A stretch of DNA of 64,000 nucleotides from Pseudomonas neuropathica (GCF_015461835.1 NZ_JACOPX010000012.1:7768-71767), one strand, 5' to 3'; shown: positions 9,049-17,934, counted from the stretch's first letter. Numbers and translations are program-made. The notes: generated from the letters alone by a model not told the origin.

Positions 9049-9945
9049 ATGTCCGCAGCTACTGCTTCCCCAAGCGCCGCGACCGCCGCGCCGCAATCCT
9101 TTGAAATCCGCCCGTTCAGCGGTGCCGTCGGCGCCGAAATCATCGGCCTCGACCTCAGCCGGCCGATCAATGATCAGGACTTCGCGCGCATTCATCGCGT
9201 GCACCTGGATCACCACGTCGTGGTGTTCCGCGACCAGCAAATCACCCCACAGCAGCAGATCGACTTCAGCCGCCGCTTCGGTGTGTTGCAGATCCACGTG
9301 CTCAAGCAGTTCCTGCTGGCCAATCACCCGGAAATCCTCATCGTTTCCAACATCATCGAAAACGGCCAGAACATCGGCCTCGGCGACGCCGGCAAGTTCT
9401 GGCACTCCGATCTCTCCTATAAAGAGCTGCCAAGTCTCGGCTCGATGCTCCATGCACAGGAGTTGCCAGAGGAGGGCGGCGACACGCTGTTCGCCGACAT
9501 GCATAAAGCCTGGGACAGCTTGCCGGCAGCGTTGCGCAAAGCGGTCGAAGGCCGCAGCGCTGCGCATTCCTACACCGCCCGTTATAGCGAAACCAAATTC
9601 GAAGGCAACTGGCGCCCGACCCTGACCCCGGAGCAACTGGCTCAGGTCGCCGAAGTGGTGCACCCGGTGGTGCGCACTCACCCGGAAAACGGCCGCAAGG
9701 CGTTGTTTGTCAGCGAAGGCTTCACCACGCGCATCGTCGGTCTGCCGGAGGACGAGAGCCAACAACTGCTGAGTGAGCTGTACGCCCACAGCGTGCTGCC
9801 GCAAAACATCTACCGCCATCAGTGGCAGCCCCACGACCTGGTGTTCTGGGACAACCGTTCGCTGATCCATCTCGCCGCCGGCTGCCCCGCGCACCTGCGC
9901 CGCAAGCTGTATCGCACGACCATTCAGGGCGACGCGCCTTTCTGA
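9049..9945 (+). CDS. TauD/TfdA-family Fe(II)/2-oxoglutarate dioxygenase
   Basis: Probably oxygenates an organosulfonate or related compound to release sulfite, as TauD does with taurine. 298 residues. The iron triad is visible: HSD (in KFWHSDLSYKE, around residue 120) and a distal His in FWDNRSLIHLAAG near the C-terminus, followed by the 2-oxoglutarate-binding Arg region HLRRKLYRTT. Start ATG 9049 is preferred to a GTG at 9019; GGAAAG abuts it. It is first in a likely operon with an ABC ATPase (22-base gap) and a permease. The substrate cannot be read from sequence; alpha-ketoglutarate-dependent alkylsulfatase or herbicide-type activity are alternatives. Confidence 0.82.
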   Translation: MSAATASPSAATAAPQSFEIRPFSGAVGAEIIGLDLSRPINDQDFARIHRVHLDHHVVVFRDQQITPQQQIDFSRRFGVLQIHVLKQFLLANHPEILIVSNIIENGQNIGLGDAGKFWHSDLSYKELPSLGSMLHAQELPEEGGDTLFADMHKAWDSLPAALRKAVEGRSAAHSYTARYSETKFEGNWRPTLTPEQLAQVAEVVHPVVRTHPENGRKALFVSEGFTTRIVGLPEDESQQLLSELYAHSVLPQNIYRHQWQPHDLVFWDNRSLIHLAAGCPAHLRRKLYRTTIQGDAPF

Positions 9946-9967
9946 TTCGCCGGAGATTGATCAAATC

Positions 9968-10828
9968 ATGAACGCTCCCTTGCCAGGCCACGCGGCCAGC
10001 AACCCGATCGCTCGCAGCGAAGCACTGCTCGCCGTCGATCACGTCAGCCTCGAATACCGCACGCCGCAACGCGTGGTGCGCGCCACCCACCAGGTCAGTT
10101 TTGAAATCGATCCGGCCGATCGCTACGTGCTGCTCGGCCCGTCCGGTTGCGGCAAATCCACCTTGCTGAAAGCGGTCGCCGGGTTTATTCAACCGTGCGA
10201 AGGCGAGATCCGCCTGCAAGGCCAGCGCGTCGATGCACCGGGGCCGGACCGGATTGTGGTGTTTCAGGAATTCGATCAACTGCCGCCGTGGAAAACCGTC
10301 AAACAGAACGTGATGTTTCCGCTGCTCGCGTCGCGCACCCTGAAGAAAAAAGAAGCGGAAGAGCGCGCGTTGCACTATCTGGAAAAGGTTGGGCTGGCGG
10401 CGTTCGCCGATGCCTATCCGCACACTTTGTCCGGCGGCATGAAGGCGCGCGTGGCGATTGCCCGGGCGTTGGCCATGCAGCCGAAAATCCTCTTGATGGA
10501 CGAACCGTTCGCCGCGCTCGATGCACTGACCCGGCGCAAAATGCAGGAAGAATTGCTGCTGCTCTGGGAAGAGGTGCGTTTCACATTGTTGTTCGTTACC
10601 CACTCGATTGAAGAGGCGCTGGTGGTCGGCAATCGCATCCTGCTGCTGTCGCCGCATCCGGGTCGAGTGCGCGCCGAAGTGCACAGCCATCAATACGATC
10701 TGCACAGCCTCGGTGGCGTGGCGTTTCAGGAATCGGCGCGGCGCATTCATCGCCTGCTGTTCGACGAAGGCCAGTCGCCGGAAACCGAGCGTGACCACGA
10801 CTTCAACGACATTCGCATTGCCTATTGA
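9968..10828 (+). CDS. ABC transporter ATP-binding protein, TauB/SsuB type
   Basis: ATPase subunit of an importer of the nitrate/sulfonate/taurine family. 286 residues. Walker A GPSGCGKST, Q-loop FQEFDQLPPW, signature LSGGMKARVAIARAL, Walker B ILLMDEPFAALD and the switch His in FVTHSIEEAL are all present. The PPWKTV element after the Q-loop is characteristic of TauB/SsuB proteins. It lies between the dioxygenase and the permease, with a 20-base gap to the latter. No gene for the periplasmic binding protein lies next to it. Confidence 0.88.
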   Translation: MNAPLPGHAASNPIARSEALLAVDHVSLEYRTPQRVVRATHQVSFEIDPADRYVLLGPSGCGKSTLLKAVAGFIQPCEGEIRLQGQRVDAPGPDRIVVFQEFDQLPPWKTVKQNVMFPLLASRTLKKKEAEERALHYLEKVGLAAFADAYPHTLSGGMKARVAIARALAMQPKILLMDEPFAALDALTRRKMQEELLLLWEEVRFTLLFVTHSIEEALVVGNRILLLSPHPGRVRAEVHSHQYDLHSLGGVAFQESARRIHRLLFDEGQSPETERDHDFNDIRIAY

Positions 10829-10848
10829 GCGGCCAGGAGGACTACCCG

Positions 10849-11715
10849 ATGAGCCATTCATCATCCGTGCGTGAAGAGTTTGAAATTGTGCTGGAACCGT
10901 TGACGCAGGTGCCGGTCGAGCGTGAGTTGTCCCTCGGCACGCGACTGTGGCAACAGGGCTGGCTGCGTAAAAGCCTGATCCTGATTGTGCTCGCCGTCGT
11001 GTGGGAAGTGGTCGCGCGGATTCAGAACAATGACCTGATGCTGCCGAGTTTCTTGCAGACCAGCCATGCGTTGTTCGACGGGCTGCTCAGTGGTGAGTTA
11101 TTGGCCAAGGTGTGGATATCGCTGGTGGTGCTGATCAAGGGTTATCTGATCGGCATCGTTCTGGCATTTGCCCTGACCACCCTTGCGGTGTCGACGCAAT
11201 TGGGCCGTGATCTGCTGAGCACGATGACCTCGATGTTCAATCCGCTGCCGGCGATTGCCCTGTTGCCGTTGGCGCTGCTGTGGTTTGGCCTGGGGCAGAA
11301 CAGCCTGATTTTCGTCCTGGTGCATTCGGTGTTATGGGCGCTGGCGCTGAACACCTATGCCGGGTTTCTCGGTGTCTCGGAAACCTTGCGCATGGCCGGG
11401 CGCAATTATGGTTTGAAGGGCTTGCGGCTGGTGCTGTTCATCCTGATTCCGGCAGCGCTGCCGTCGATTCTCGCCGGGCTGAAGATTGGCTGGGCGTTTG
11501 CCTGGCGCACGTTGATTGCGGCGGAACTGGTGTTTGGCGCGACCAGTGGCAAGGGCGGGTTGGGCTGGTACATCTTCCAGAACCGTAATGAGCTGTACAC
11601 AGACAAGGTGTTTGCCGGGTTGGCGGTGGTGATTCTGATCGGGTTGCTGGTTGAGAATCTGGTGTTCGATACGCTGGAGCGGGTGACCGTTAAGCGGTGG
11701 GGGATGCAGCGGTAA
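10849..11715 (+). CDS. ABC transporter permease, TauC/SsuC type
   Basis: Membrane subunit pairing with the preceding ATPase; 288 residues with about six transmembrane helices. The EAA-type cytoplasmic loop is seen around GVSETLRMAGRNYGLKG, and the C-terminal segment LIAAELVFGATSGKGGLGW is typical of SsuC/TauC permeases. Start ATG 10849 has a strong AGGAGGAC ribosome-binding site 6-9 bases upstream. A REP pair follows the stop. Specificity is inferred from family and from the neighbouring dioxygenase. Confidence 0.87.
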   Translation: MSHSSSVREEFEIVLEPLTQVPVERELSLGTRLWQQGWLRKSLILIVLAVVWEVVARIQNNDLMLPSFLQTSHALFDGLLSGELLAKVWISLVVLIKGYLIGIVLAFALTTLAVSTQLGRDLLSTMTSMFNPLPAIALLPLALLWFGLGQNSLIFVLVHSVLWALALNTYAGFLGVSETLRMAGRNYGLKGLRLVLFILIPAALPSILAGLKIGWAFAWRTLIAAELVFGATSGKGGLGWYIFQNRNELYTDKVFAGLAVVILIGLLVENLVFDTLERVTVKRWGMQR

Positions 11716-11740
11716 CTCTGTGGCGTTGCGTCTGGCCTCA

Positions 11741-11831
11741 TCGCGAGCAGGCTCACTCCTACAAGTGATCTGCGTAGGACACAAAATCTGTAGGCACTGA
11801 AGATCCAATGTAGGAGTGAGCCTGCTCGCGA
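11741..11831. repeat. REP pair in inverted orientation
   Basis: Arms 11741-11763 and 11809-11831 are perfectly complementary over 23 bases, with a 45-base spacer. Same REP class as at 8713. Located between the permease gene and the LysR gene. Confidence 0.85.
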
Positions 11832-11917
11832 TAGCGTCAGTCATGCCACCGCAATACTTGAAGGATGTTTGCTAGCATTGCGCCCAGATCAATCCTGATC
11901 AGCCAAGAGTGCTCAGC

Positions 11918-12835
11918 ATGCAACTCCCGGACATGAACCTTCTGGTCGCCCTCGACGCTTTGCTCGACGAGGGCAGTGTGGTCGGCGCCGCGCGGCGGAT
12001 GAACCTCAGCCCGGCCGCCATGAGCCGAACCCTGACGCGGATCCGCGAAGCGATCGGTGATCCGATCCTCGTGCGTGCTGGACGTGGCTTGGTGCCAACC
12101 CCCAAAGCGCTGGAGTTGCGCGAGCAGGTGCGCGATGTGGTCGAGCAGGCCGCGCTGCTGTTCCGCTCGGCCGACTCGGTGGAACTGGGCACGCTGCGCC
12201 GGCGCTTCAGCATCCGCGCCAATGACTTCTTCATCGGCGTCTACGGCGGCAAGCTGTTCGACACCCTCGATCAACTGGCGCCGCACTGTGAGTTGCGCTT
12301 CGTCCCGGAAGGCGATGGCGACGATGAAGCCCTGCGTGAAGGGCGCATCGATTTGAGCGTCAGTAATACCCGCCCTGTCACTCCTGAAGTCAAAGTGCAG
12401 AATCTGTTTTCGACGCACTTCGTGGGACTGGTGCGAGAAGATCATCCATTGCTCGACGGTGAAATCACTGCCGAGCGCTATGCCGGGTTTTCCCACATCA
12501 GCATGTCGCGCCGCGGCATCGCTCGCGGCCCGATTGATACCGCGCTGAATGCGCTGGGTCTGGAGCGGCGCGTCGCGGTGATCGCGCCGAGTTTCCATGC
12601 GGCGATGTTTGCGCTGCCGGATTCCGACCTGATCCTGCCGGTTCCCAAAGAAGCTCTGCTGAGTGTGCGCCGGCTCGGTTTGAAACTGCGCTCATTCGAC
12701 CTGCCAATCCCGTTGCCGACGTTGATGCTGACTCAAGCCTGGCACCCTCGATTCGACAAGGACCCCGCGCACCGCTGGCTGCGCGAAACCCTCAAGGCCT
12801 GTTGCGACGAAACCTGGCTGGCTGCACAACCCTAA
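11918..12835 (+). CDS. LysR-family transcriptional regulator
   Basis: 305-residue DNA-binding regulator. The N-terminal winged helix-turn-helix is clear (DLLDEGSVVGAARRMNLSP then AMSRTLTRIREAIGDP, residues about 15-55); the rest is the periplasmic-binding-protein-like effector domain. The start of the type MNLLVALDALL and the R-A-G-R-G wing resemble the NodD/PcpR-like branch. ATG 11918 has AAGAG 8 bases upstream. It precedes, on the same strand, a three-gene drug-efflux set and may control it, but a 191-base gap with a strong hairpin separates them. The effector is unknown. Confidence 0.86.
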   Translation: MQLPDMNLLVALDALLDEGSVVGAARRMNLSPAAMSRTLTRIREAIGDPILVRAGRGLVPTPKALELREQVRDVVEQAALLFRSADSVELGTLRRRFSIRANDFFIGVYGGKLFDTLDQLAPHCELRFVPEGDGDDEALREGRIDLSVSNTRPVTPEVKVQNLFSTHFVGLVREDHPLLDGEITAERYAGFSHISMSRRGIARGPIDTALNALGLERRVAVIAPSFHAAMFALPDSDLILPVPKEALLSVRRLGLKLRSFDLPIPLPTLMLTQAWHPRFDKDPAHRWLRETLKACCDETWLAAQP

Positions 12836-12840
12836 AGATC

Positions 12841-12916
12841 AAAAGATCGCAGCCTTCGGCAGCTCCTACATTGGAATGCATATCCCTGTAGGAGCTGCCG
12901 AAGGCTGCGATCTTTT
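12841..12916. repeat. Inverted repeat of a second REP class, possible terminator
   Basis: Arms 12841-12870 and 12887-12916 are perfectly complementary over 30 bases with a 16-base loop. The core GCAGCCTTCGGCAGCTCC differs from the TCGCGAGCAGG class, so two REP families are present. The right arm ends in TTTT followed by GCTTTT, so it could also end transcription of the LysR gene. Confidence 0.85.
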
Positions 12917-13026
12917 GCTTTTAATGATTGTGTCTGGCGCACTTATAACCTGCCAATAAGTCAATTTTCGTCATTGCCAAGCCCGACTAAGATGCTCCGG
13001 TATTTTTCCCTCCGGAGTGTGTATTC

Positions 13027-14565
13027 ATGACATCCCTGTCGGCAGCGGTGCCCATCGCTGCGGCCAGCCCGGCGACGGCGGCCGCGCCACCGGTGTTCGG
13101 GGCGCGGATCATCATCGGCCTGGTCGGCGTGCTGCTGGCGGTGCTGGTGTCGGGCCTCAACGAGATGGTTACCAAGGTGGCCCTGGCCGACATCCGTGGC
13201 GGGTTGCACATCGGTTACGACGAAGGCACCTGGCTGGTGGCCAGTTACACCGCCACTTCGGTCGCGGCCATGGCCTTCGCGCCGTGGTGTTCGGTGACCT
13301 TCTCGTTGCGCCGCTTCACCCTCTGCGCGATCAGCCTGTTCACCTTGCTTGGCGTGCTGTGCCCGTTTGCACCGAGCTACGAAAGTCTGCTGCTGATGCG
13401 CACTTTGCAGGGGCTGGCAGGCGGTGCGCTGCCACCGATGCTGATGACCGTCGCCCTGCGCTTTTTGCCGGCGAACATCAAGCTTTACGGTCTGGCCGGC
13501 TACGCACTGACGGCGACATTCGGCCCGGGTCTTGGCACGCCGCTGGCCGGATTGTGGACCGAATACGTCGGTTGGCAGTGGACGTTCTGGCAAATTATCG
13601 TGCCTTGTCTGATCGCCATGGCGATGGTCGCTTGGGGTATTCCGCAGGACCCGCTGCGTTTGGAGCGCCTCAAATCGTTCAACTGGAAAGGCCTGCTGCT
13701 GGGCTTTCCAGCGATCTGCATGTTGGTGATCGGTTTGCTGCAAGGCAATCGGCTGGACTGGTTCGAGTCGAGCCTGATCTGTGGATTGCTCGGCGCCGGC
13801 TCGCTGCTGCTGGTGGCGTTCCTGATCAACGAGTGGTCGCAGCCGATCCCGTTTTTCAAATTGCAGATGCTCGGTATTCGTAACCTGTCGTTCGCCTTGA
13901 TGACCCTGGCCGGTGTGCTGATAGTTCTGCAGGCGGTGGTGTTGATTCCGTCGAGTTATCTGGCGCAGGTGCAGGGTTATCGCCCGGCGCAGACCGCCCC
14001 GATCATGCTGATCGCCGCATTGCCGCAACTGATTGCGCTGCCGCTGGTGGCGGCATTGTGCAACCTGCGTTGGGTTGATTGCCGCTGGGTGCTTGGCATT
14101 GGTTTGAGCATGTTGACGCTGTCCTGTCTGGGCGGATCGCTGCTGACTTCAGAATGGATTCGCGACAATTTCTACGTCCTGCAATGGCTGCAGATTTTCG
14201 GCCAGCCGATGGCGGTGTTGCCGCTGTTGATGTTGTCCACCGGCAGCATCCAGCCGCAGGACGGGCCGTTTGCCTCCGCGTGGTTCAACACGGTGAAAGG
14301 CTTGGCGGCCGTGGTCGCCACCGGGGTGCTTGAGGCGCTGACCACGGCGCGTCTGCATTTTCACTCGACCATGCTGGTCGACAGCCTCGGCAATTCGCCG
14401 CTGGCCGAGCGCAGCGATCCGAGCCTTGCCCATCGCCTGCACGAACAAGCCGTGGTGCTGACTTCTTCCGATCTCTATGTGTGCATGGCCGGCGTTGCGG
14501 TGGCGCTGATCCTGCTGATTTTCTGGCTGCCGACGCGGATCTATCCGCCGCGCGCGCCGACCTGA
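13027..14565 (+). CDS. MFS drug:H+ antiporter, DHA2 (EmrB/QacA-like) family
   Basis: Inner-membrane proton-driven exporter, 512 residues, with about 14 hydrophobic segments as in the DHA2 group. Family-type elements include the region around GGLHIGYDEGTWLVASYT (helix 1-2) and the motif C-like stretch GPGLGTPLAGLWTEYVGWQW (helix 5). It is followed by a HlyD adaptor 27 bases later and an outer-membrane factor, so the three should form an EmrAB-TolC-like tripartite pump across both membranes. Start ATG 13027 follows CCGGAG. The substrate is not evident. Confidence 0.87.
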   Translation: MTSLSAAVPIAAASPATAAAPPVFGARIIIGLVGVLLAVLVSGLNEMVTKVALADIRGGLHIGYDEGTWLVASYTATSVAAMAFAPWCSVTFSLRRFTLCAISLFTLLGVLCPFAPSYESLLLMRTLQGLAGGALPPMLMTVALRFLPANIKLYGLAGYALTATFGPGLGTPLAGLWTEYVGWQWTFWQIIVPCLIAMAMVAWGIPQDPLRLERLKSFNWKGLLLGFPAICMLVIGLLQGNRLDWFESSLICGLLGAGSLLLVAFLINEWSQPIPFFKLQMLGIRNLSFALMTLAGVLIVLQAVVLIPSSYLAQVQGYRPAQTAPIMLIAALPQLIALPLVAALCNLRWVDCRWVLGIGLSMLTLSCLGGSLLTSEWIRDNFYVLQWLQIFGQPMAVLPLLMLSTGSIQPQDGPFASAWFNTVKGLAAVVATGVLEALTTARLHFHSTMLVDSLGNSPLAERSDPSLAHRLHEQAVVLTSSDLYVCMAGVAVALILLIFWLPTRIYPPRAPT

Positions 14566-14592
14566 TTGCTGCACTGGACAATGAAGGTTTTT

Positions 14593-15663
14593 ATGACGAC
14601 TCAAGCAAAGCAAAAACTCGCGGTGGCCATCGCGGCCGCGCTGGCCGTCGGCGTGCTGGTGTATCTGGCGCTGCCCGGTGTGTTTGGCAAACGCACCCAG
14701 CAAAACACCAACGACGCCTTTGTCTCTGCCGACTACACCCTGGTGGTTCCGCGTGTGGCCGGTTTCATCAAGGAGGTATTGGTAGAAGACAACCAGCAAG
14801 TGAAGGCCGGACAATTGCTGGCGCTGATCGATGATCGCGATTTGCGCGCGTCAGCCGAAGCGGCGGACGCGCAGACCCTGGTCGCGCGGGCGCAATTGCA
14901 GAACGCCAAAGCGACGCTGGAACGCCAGACTTCGGTGATCGCCCAGGCGCAGGCCTCGGTGGTGTCGGCCAAAGCTGAAATGGCTTTCGCCCAGCAGGAG
15001 TTGAATCGCTACAACCATTTGGCCGGCGTTGGTGCCGGTACGGTGCAGAACGCGCAACAGGCGCGTACTCGCATCGATCAAGCCACGGCGCATCTCGACA
15101 CCGCCACGGCGAAACTGGCGGCAGAGCGCAAGCAGGTCGACATTCTCACGGCTCAGCGGGATGCCGCCGAAGGCAGTTTGAAGCACGCACAAGCGGCGCT
15201 GGAAATCGCCAGTTTTGAACTCTCTTACACGCGTATCACTGCACCGCAGGACGGCATGATCGGCGAGCGTGCGGTGCGCGTAGGCGCGTATGTGACGCCG
15301 GGCAGCAAACTGCTGGCGGTGGTTCCTTTGAAGCAGGCATATGTCGTGGCGAACTTTCAGGAGACGCAACTGACTGACGTGCAGCCAGGGCAAGAGGTGC
15401 AAGTACGCGTCGACAGCCTGGGTGGTGAAGCGCTGACCGGTCGTGTCGAGAGTATCGCCCCGGCGACGGGCGTGACCTTTGCGGCGGTCAAACCGGATAA
15501 CGCCACGGGCAACTTCACCAAGGTGGTGCAGCGGATTCCGGTGAAGATCATGCTGGAACCAGGCCAGCCATTGGCCGAGCGGTTGCGCGTGGGGATGTCG
15601 GTGGAGGCGAGTATTGATACCGCCAGCTCGGTGACGTCGGTGCGTGAGGTGACTCAGCGATGA
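14593..15663 (+). CDS. HlyD/EmrA-type efflux adaptor
   Basis: Periplasmic adaptor of the MFS pump, 356 residues. One N-terminal transmembrane segment (about 8-28), lipoyl half-domain beginning with YTLVVPRVAGFIKEVLVEDN, an alpha-hairpin rich in Ala/Gln, and the second half-domain (YTRITAPQDGMIGERAVRVG), ending in a beta-barrel. ATG 14593 is chosen over ATG 14581 or TTG 14566 because GAAGG lies 5 bases upstream. The stop codon overlaps the first possible ATG of the following outer-membrane factor. Confidence 0.88.
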   Translation: MTTQAKQKLAVAIAAALAVGVLVYLALPGVFGKRTQQNTNDAFVSADYTLVVPRVAGFIKEVLVEDNQQVKAGQLLALIDDRDLRASAEAADAQTLVARAQLQNAKATLERQTSVIAQAQASVVSAKAEMAFAQQELNRYNHLAGVGAGTVQNAQQARTRIDQATAHLDTATAKLAAERKQVDILTAQRDAAEGSLKHAQAALEIASFELSYTRITAPQDGMIGERAVRVGAYVTPGSKLLAVVPLKQAYVVANFQETQLTDVQPGQEVQVRVDSLGGEALTGRVESIAPATGVTFAAVKPDNATGNFTKVVQRIPVKIMLEPGQPLAERLRVGMSVEASIDTASSVTSVREVTQR

Positions 15664-17222
15664 TTCGTATTGAATCGGCTGACGCCTTCGCGAGCAAGCT
15701 CGCTCCCACATTGGATTTCGGCAACACCACAAACCTCCTGTGGGAGCGAGTTTGCTCGCGAAGAGGCCAGTGGCAGCAAATCACTCTGAGTGCCTTGCTC
15801 ACAATGAGTCTCGCCGCCTGCACCGTAGGCCCAGACTTCCAGAAGCCCGAAGCCACACAAATCGCCGACTGGGCCAAACCCGCCAATTCCGCCCCCAGCC
15901 AAGCCGTCAGCGCACCCCTCAACGAACGTTGGTGGGAAGTCTTCCACGACCCGCAACTCTCCGCGCTCACTCAACGTGCGGTGCAGAGCAACCTCGACCT
16001 GCAACTGGCCAGCAGCCGTCTGCAACAAAGCCGCGCCGCTCGCCAGGTGATCACCGCTGATCGTTATCCGAACACCGCCGCCACTGGCAGTTACGCGCGC
16101 AAACGCAACAGCGGCGAGGGCCTGAACGATCCGTCCGGGCACAACGGTGATTCTGCCTTCAACCTGTGGGACGCCGGTTTCTCCGCCTCATGGGAACTGG
16201 ATTTCTGGGGCCGTGTGCGCCGCGAAACCGAAGCTGCCGATGCCAACCTCGAAGTCGCGGAAAACGACCGTCGCGGCGTGCTGCTCGCGGTGCTCGCCGA
16301 CACCGCACAAAACTACATTCAACTGCGCGGCGTGCAGAACACCCGCGCCGTCACCGAGCAGAACCTCGACGTCGCCCGGCACAGCCTGAAGCTCTCGCAA
16401 CTGCGCCTGGCCGACGGCGTGGCGACTGACCTCGACGTTGCCGAAGCCGCCGCGCAAGTCGCCGCGATCGAGTCGCGCCTGCCCGCGCTGGAACAGCGCC
16501 AATCGCAACTGATCAATGCGATCAGCCTGTTGATGGGCGAACCGCCACAGGCATTGGCCAAGGAGTTATCCACAGACGCAGCCGTGCCGCAGTCGCCGCT
16601 GCAAGTCGCCATCGGCCTGCCGTCACAACTGGCCGAACGCCGCCCGGACATCCGCCAGGCCGAAGCGCGTCTGCACGCCGCCACTGCCAACATCGGCGTG
16701 GCCAAGGGCGATTTCTATCCGCGCATCACCTTGTCCGGCAACCTCGGCTCGCAAGCCATGCAACTCAGCGACTTTGGCTCGTGGGGCTCACGCGCGTTCG
16801 GCATCGGCCCGCAATTCAGCCTGCCGCTGTTCGACGGCAGACGCCTGCGCGGCGTGCTGCAACTGCGTGAAGCGCAACAGCAGGAAGCCGCCGTCGCCTA
16901 CCAGCAAACCGTACTGCGCGCCTGGCATGAAATCGACGATCAACTGACCGCCTACAACGCCAGCCAGCGCCGCCGCGACAGCCTCGCCGAAGCGGTGCGA
17001 CAGAACCAGATCGCCTTGCGCACCGCGCAACAGCAATACGTCGAAGGCGTGGTCGATTTCGTCAACGTCCTCACCGTGCAAAGCGCGCTGCTGGCAACGC
17101 AGGAACAGTGGGTGGAGAGTTCGACCGGCGTTTCGCTGGCGATGGTCGGGTTGTACAAGGCGTTGGGTGGGGGATGGGAGTCGGTGTATCCGGCAGAAGT
17201 ACCTACCAATAATCCGGTTTGA
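15660..17222 (+). CDS. Outer-membrane efflux lipoprotein (OprM/NodT family), 5' end remodelled by a REP
   Basis: Outer-membrane channel of the MFS/HlyD pump. The body has the RND-type outer-membrane factor pattern (TVGPDFQKPE start, ERWWEVFHDPQLSALTQRA, RPDIRQAEARLHAATANIG). The frame opens at ATG 15660, which overlaps the upstream stop (ATGA), but codons 10-35 are a REP doublet (15687-15762). The lipobox MSLAAC ends at about residue 55, so the normal start was probably displaced: a signal peptide could start at TTG 15711 or one of the CTG/TTG codons near 15736. The 3' end overlaps the convergent NYN gene by 20 bases. Function is secure; the start is not. Confidence 0.85.
   Translation: MIRIESADAFASKLAPTLDFGNTTNLLWERVCSRRGQWQQITLSALLTMSLAACTVGPDFQKPEATQIADWAKPANSAPSQAVSAPLNERWWEVFHDPQLSALTQRAVQSNLDLQLASSRLQQSRAARQVITADRYPNTAATGSYARKRNSGEGLNDPSGHNGDSAFNLWDAGFSASWELDFWGRVRRETEAADANLEVAENDRRGVLLAVLADTAQNYIQLRGVQNTRAVTEQNLDVARHSLKLSQLRLADGVATDLDVAEAAAQVAAIESRLPALEQRQSQLINAISLLMGEPPQALAKELSTDAAVPQSPLQVAIGLPSQLAERRPDIRQAEARLHAATANIGVAKGDFYPRITLSGNLGSQAMQLSDFGSWGSRAFGIGPQFSLPLFDGRRLRGVLQLREAQQQEAAVAYQQTVLRAWHEIDDQLTAYNASQRRRDSLAEAVRQNQIALRTAQQQYVEGVVDFVNVLTVQSALLATQEQWVESSTGVSLAMVGLYKALGGGWESVYPAEVPTNNPV
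15687..15762. repeat. REP doublet inside the 5' end of an efflux gene
   Basis: Arms 15687-15710 and 15739-15762 pair over 24 bases with one mismatch (C/T) around a 28-base loop. It belongs to the TCGCGAGCA class with GCTCCCACA arms. It lies between the overlapping ATG and the lipoprotein signal of the outer-membrane factor and is read through in frame with no stop. Confidence 0.88.
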
Positions 17223-17892
17223 TCGCTGGTTTTTTGTGAGTAGCGACTCGGTCAGGAAACTGATGGAGGATCAATTCATCCGCAGTGATTACGCGTCGCA
17301 ACCAATGAGAGTGATCTTTCAGGGAGCCTGGGGTGGGCCGATTCAAACCCGCCCTGTGAGGAAGAATGACGCCGATGGTCAGGTGAGGAAAGTCCGCGCG
17401 TATTGCTCTCAATGCGGGGGTGATATCAGTGTCACTCGAAACCAGTACGAGTTGTTCGACGCGATCTTGCGTTGCGAACATTGCCTGCTGGCAGGCAGTG
17501 CGATACATGCTGATCGCGATATGAACGTCGGTTTCCTTTTCTTCAAGCTTCCAGATGTCGACCTTGTCCTGGCGTGAGGCCTTGGTGTTTTTGTCGATGA
17601 ATCGAGGCGCTTTAGCCTGCTCAAGATGGTGCCGACCAAAATGCACTCTGACATTGGTCGTGCGCAGTGCCCTTATGTAAGTGTCTTGGGCCTCTTTTGA
17701 AACTCGGCCCAGCGTCGCGAGTTCTGGTTTTATTGATGAGGTGAAATAGTCAATCGAGACAACAGCGTTCTGCGGATTTTCGATGTGCGCGATATGAACC
17801 AGCAAACGTTCGAGATTTAGCCATTTATAGTGGGTGCCCGCGAGCAACCCATAGAACAAGTTGTAGCCATCAACAAAGAAAGCAGTACGCAC
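17203..17892 (-). CDS. NYN-domain (PIN-like) putative ribonuclease
   Basis: 229-residue protein of the NYN family, whose members are PIN-like metal-dependent RNases. Acidic metal ligands fit the fold: D8 in FFVDGYNLFYG (with N11), D122 in EKETDVHIA, and D154/D156 in LVSSDTDITPAL. Start GTG 17892 has GAGGA 8 bases upstream. The 3' end overlaps the outer-membrane factor gene tail to tail. Upstream lie, in order, a promoter candidate, a short structured leader and a factor-independent terminator, so expression probably depends on read-through. Biological role unknown; an RNA-processing or defence role is possible but unproven. Confidence 0.82.
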   Translation of the reverse strand: MRTAFFVDGYNLFYGLLAGTHYKWLNLERLLVHIAHIENPQNAVVSIDYFTSSIKPELATLGRVSKEAQDTYIRALRTTNVRVHFGRHHLEQAKAPRFIDKNTKASRQDKVDIWKLEEKETDVHIAISMYRTACQQAMFATQDRVEQLVLVSSDTDITPALRAIRADFPHLTIGVILPHRAGLNRPTPGSLKDHSHWLRRVITADELILHQFPDRVATHKKPAIKPDYW

Positions 17893-17910
17893 AAATTATT
17901 CCTCAGAAAC

Positions 17911-17934
17911 GAAAAAACCGGCCTAAGCCGGTTT
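17911..17934 (-). terminator. Factor-independent terminator in the NYN leader
   Basis: Read on the minus strand, AAACCGGC - TTAG - GCCGGTTT is an 8-bp stem with a 4-base loop that runs into six Ts. It lies 19 bases before the GTG of the NYN gene, so it would stop most transcripts before that gene. Confidence 0.75.

Noticed and set aside
12961..14028. A long minus-strand frame antisense to the MFS gene
   Set aside because: Gln/Arg/His-rich shadow of a membrane protein gene; no Shine-Dalgarno or family signal.
17167..17577. A plus-strand frame opposite the NYN gene, with several Cys pairs
   Set aside because: The Cys-x-x-Cys pattern looked like a zinc ribbon, but the minus-strand NYN protein explains the region and the frame starts inside the outer-membrane factor gene.
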